Shown here piece after piece: positions 63,501 to 64,000 of a stretch of 64,000 nt of DNA. Position numbers and translations under genes: made by a program. Within the stretch, counting starts at the first letter, position 1. Each line of letters begins with the position of its first letter. This DNA comes from Bacteroidales bacterium (lineage in GTDB: Bacteria; Bacteroidota; Bacteroidia; Bacteroidales; Marinilabiliaceae): contig JAKSLE010000008.1 of the NCBI GenBank assembly GCA_024401365.1, positions 62,001 to 126,000 on the forward strand, read 5' to 3'. Below the pieces are notes generated by a model. The model saw only the letters and a list, made by a program, of their open reading frames with translations, ran no database searches and was not told where the DNA came from.

Positions 63501-64000
63501 AACGATACCGTTTCTTCCATCCTATGCTTGAGTTCATCGAAGTTTTCTGGCTTCGTGATGGATTTGACGTGATTTGTGGTAATCCACCTTGGCTGAAGCT
63601 GGAGTTTGATGAGCAGGGTATTCTTTCAGAGAAGTACCCAGAGGTTGCGATACGTAAGGTATCTGCACCTGCTGCGCGTAAAATGCGTGATGAGATGTTT
63701 GCTAATATACCAACAACGGAAACTATATATCATTCAGAAGAGATAGAAACAGCATGCTGTTCGACATTTATGAACGCATATTGTAACTATCCATTGCTGA
63801 TTGGTCAGCAGACGAATCTCTACAAGTGTGTACTTGAGAATGGTTTTTCATTATTGTCAGAATCAGGATTCATGGGATTGTTGCATCCAGAAACTGTATA
63901 CGATGATCCTAACGGGCAGCTACTTCGCAGAGCAATTTATCATCGTTTAAGATATCATTTTCAGTATGTAAATGAGTTTAGTTTGTTTTCCGAAGTTCAC
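60560..64000 (+). CDS. Large N6-adenine DNA methyltransferase (Eco57I/PglX/DrmMI-like), 3' end outside window
   Basis: Open from ATG 60560 to the window end (1147 codons, no stop). It starts 6 bp after the AlbA_2 gene. An N-terminal region of about 540 residues is followed by RQKSASYYTPEVLT (about 552), the SAM motif LEPAMGAAAF (about 597), YGVDLNPTAVELGKLSLWL (about 658) and the catalytic NPPW in VICGNPPWLKLE (about 1010). The order and long insertions match type IIG/PglX and class 1 DISARM DrmMI methyltransferases. It probably methylates host DNA to mark self; whether it also has a nuclease or target-recognition domain lies beyond the window. Confidence 0.9.
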   Translation, partial: MAENITYRFIQNVGDYFPSGYFTDDFVAKVQNCAGRSSEEMQALCSPYVQIRGEYEEYKNFIINGRARIEDKIKHTHDWHTTLLKKLGYDTNNAYQEAYVVKEGGNDSPTEIIPVRHIIRSGDQVSMLIMEMQNLITINDNEPDGLFKQQYEDDRTSGQQRYYGGQWKQVIPAMYLDREKYHFSPAIINKAITQIFLMPEERRPHYVLMLAGNTVFLLDQDKWARGSYLQFSLDDLYFQGQIKNYRLHYALFHLLCCKETLAADGQTVLMDTLIEESYKNAYEVTKDLKEGVIFAVETLANEALYYMRNVVNMPFGKYNKETGIYDETDDSFEAEVKDDCLTIIYRLLFLFYAESREELEILPVGDEVYKLGYSLESLRDLEMMRLNSQASRDGYFFDDSILHLFGLLANGHHVTDKVNNKSFRVRPIDSPLFNNKNLHHLGDVRFRNIKWQEVIKALSLSKKRNYCGRISYANLGVNQLGSVYESLLAFRGFYAEEDYIEVHKANEPQDGTFLVPYSRMGDFDISEVLTNPETGAPQILPKGTFVYRLNGRDRQKSASYYTPEVLTRSTVKYTLKSIIDDVRDNKRKATELLELKILEPAMGAAAFQNEVINQLAEAYLLHQQRQQREAGLSNWRISPDQYRNELQKVKAYIATHNVYGVDLNPTAVELGKLSLWLNVIHKDMETPFFANRICVGNAVIGAWLKVYSKNEFYGISERYGAKLKPNKWWEKAPHKVKFFANRVNRSVNDVYHFLLPDANMLGVRSIKEQKKEHPTEENRMAAILKDWTAPIASYDFQILQRLSAKIDILLKDYFSDQISIEKYTNNRREIWDGIDHSNQESLFKEEEQAESYARKQTLFDTRYGHDNAYRKLKLAMDYWCSLWFWEYKDADSLPTRQEYWADIEALLDVDDEKLDNRTRKALERTGMVSDDTDVEYNRISEDESQIVAKTQEEMLTAAHGKTNLFSDDDPLRLKIVCRLAERYRFFHPMLEFIEVFWLRDGFDVICGNPPWLKLEFDEQGILSEKYPEVAIRKVSAPAARKMRDEMFANIPTTETIYHSEEIETACCSTFMNAYCNYPLLIGQQTNLYKCVLENGFSLLSESGFMGLLHPETVYDDPNGQLLRRAIYHRLRYHFQYVNEFSLFSEVH

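Noticed and set aside
1..64000. tRNA or rRNA genes and att sites
   Set aside because: Looked for cloverleaf-like or conserved rRNA segments in the intergenic regions and for direct repeats flanking the island; none was convincing by eye.

Overview
The window is a chromosomal segment of a Bacteroidota bacterium, most likely order Bacteroidales. The evidence is a complete Bacteroidetes-order dcw cluster, a SusC/FecA-type TonB-dependent receptor, a type III glutamine synthetase, recurrent TAnnTTTG -7 boxes and weak Shine-Dalgarno signals. MurE carries the DNPR motif, so the peptidoglycan is predicted to contain meso-diaminopimelate.

Layout. 1-2193: the tail of a PD-(D/E)XK transposase-like gene and a TPR/sensor histidine kinase. 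2194-2514: a promoter, a perfect 16-bp palindrome and a possible ~150-nt small RNA. 2515-17817: dcw operon on the minus strand (mraZ, rsmH, ftsL-like, ftsI, murE, mraY, murD, ftsW, murG, murC, ftsQ, ftsA, ftsZ), with a three-repeat MraZ operator in front of mraZ; murF is absent. 18191-25173: a lipoprotein gene, then a minus-strand heme-related operon (TonB receptor, hemN, protoporphyrinogen oxidase, MFS transporter).

25370-44471 is an accessory, probably anti-mobile-element island. It holds two copies of a cassette: a pair of DUF262 genes (one with a DUF1524 HNH nuclease domain, one without), a winged-helix AAA+ ATPase and a small HAD-type phosphatase-like gene. In copy A the AAA gene has lost its whole ATPase domain; copy B is intact and also holds a Fic gene. 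Uracil-DNA-glycosylase-like genes flank the cassettes: a 5'-truncated one on the left, and on the right one fused to what looks like an FtsK-gamma winged helix. Six promoters in and beside the island, including that of a WYL-domain regulator (44472-45401), share one dyad, TGTGTC-N8-GCAYASC, at a fixed distance from the -7 box. This points to one WYL-controlled regulon, which I consider the most novel feature of the window.

45401-55080 is mostly housekeeping: a DnaQ-like exonuclease coupled to the WYL gene, glnN, a VanZ-like protein, a NifX-like protein, bioB, DUF4491, an acyltransferase, a lipoprotein nitroreductase, a zinc-type cation efflux protein divergent from a Fur-family regulator with a shared palindrome, and a flavin reductase. 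55286-64000 begins a second accessory locus: gene remnants, a Cro-type regulator, a SNF2-type helicase, an AlbA_2/Schlafen protein and a large N6-adenine methyltransferase cut by the window end. This could be the 5' half of a class 1 DISARM-like or type IIG/BREX-like system. No tRNA, rRNA, CRISPR array or complete insertion sequence was seen.
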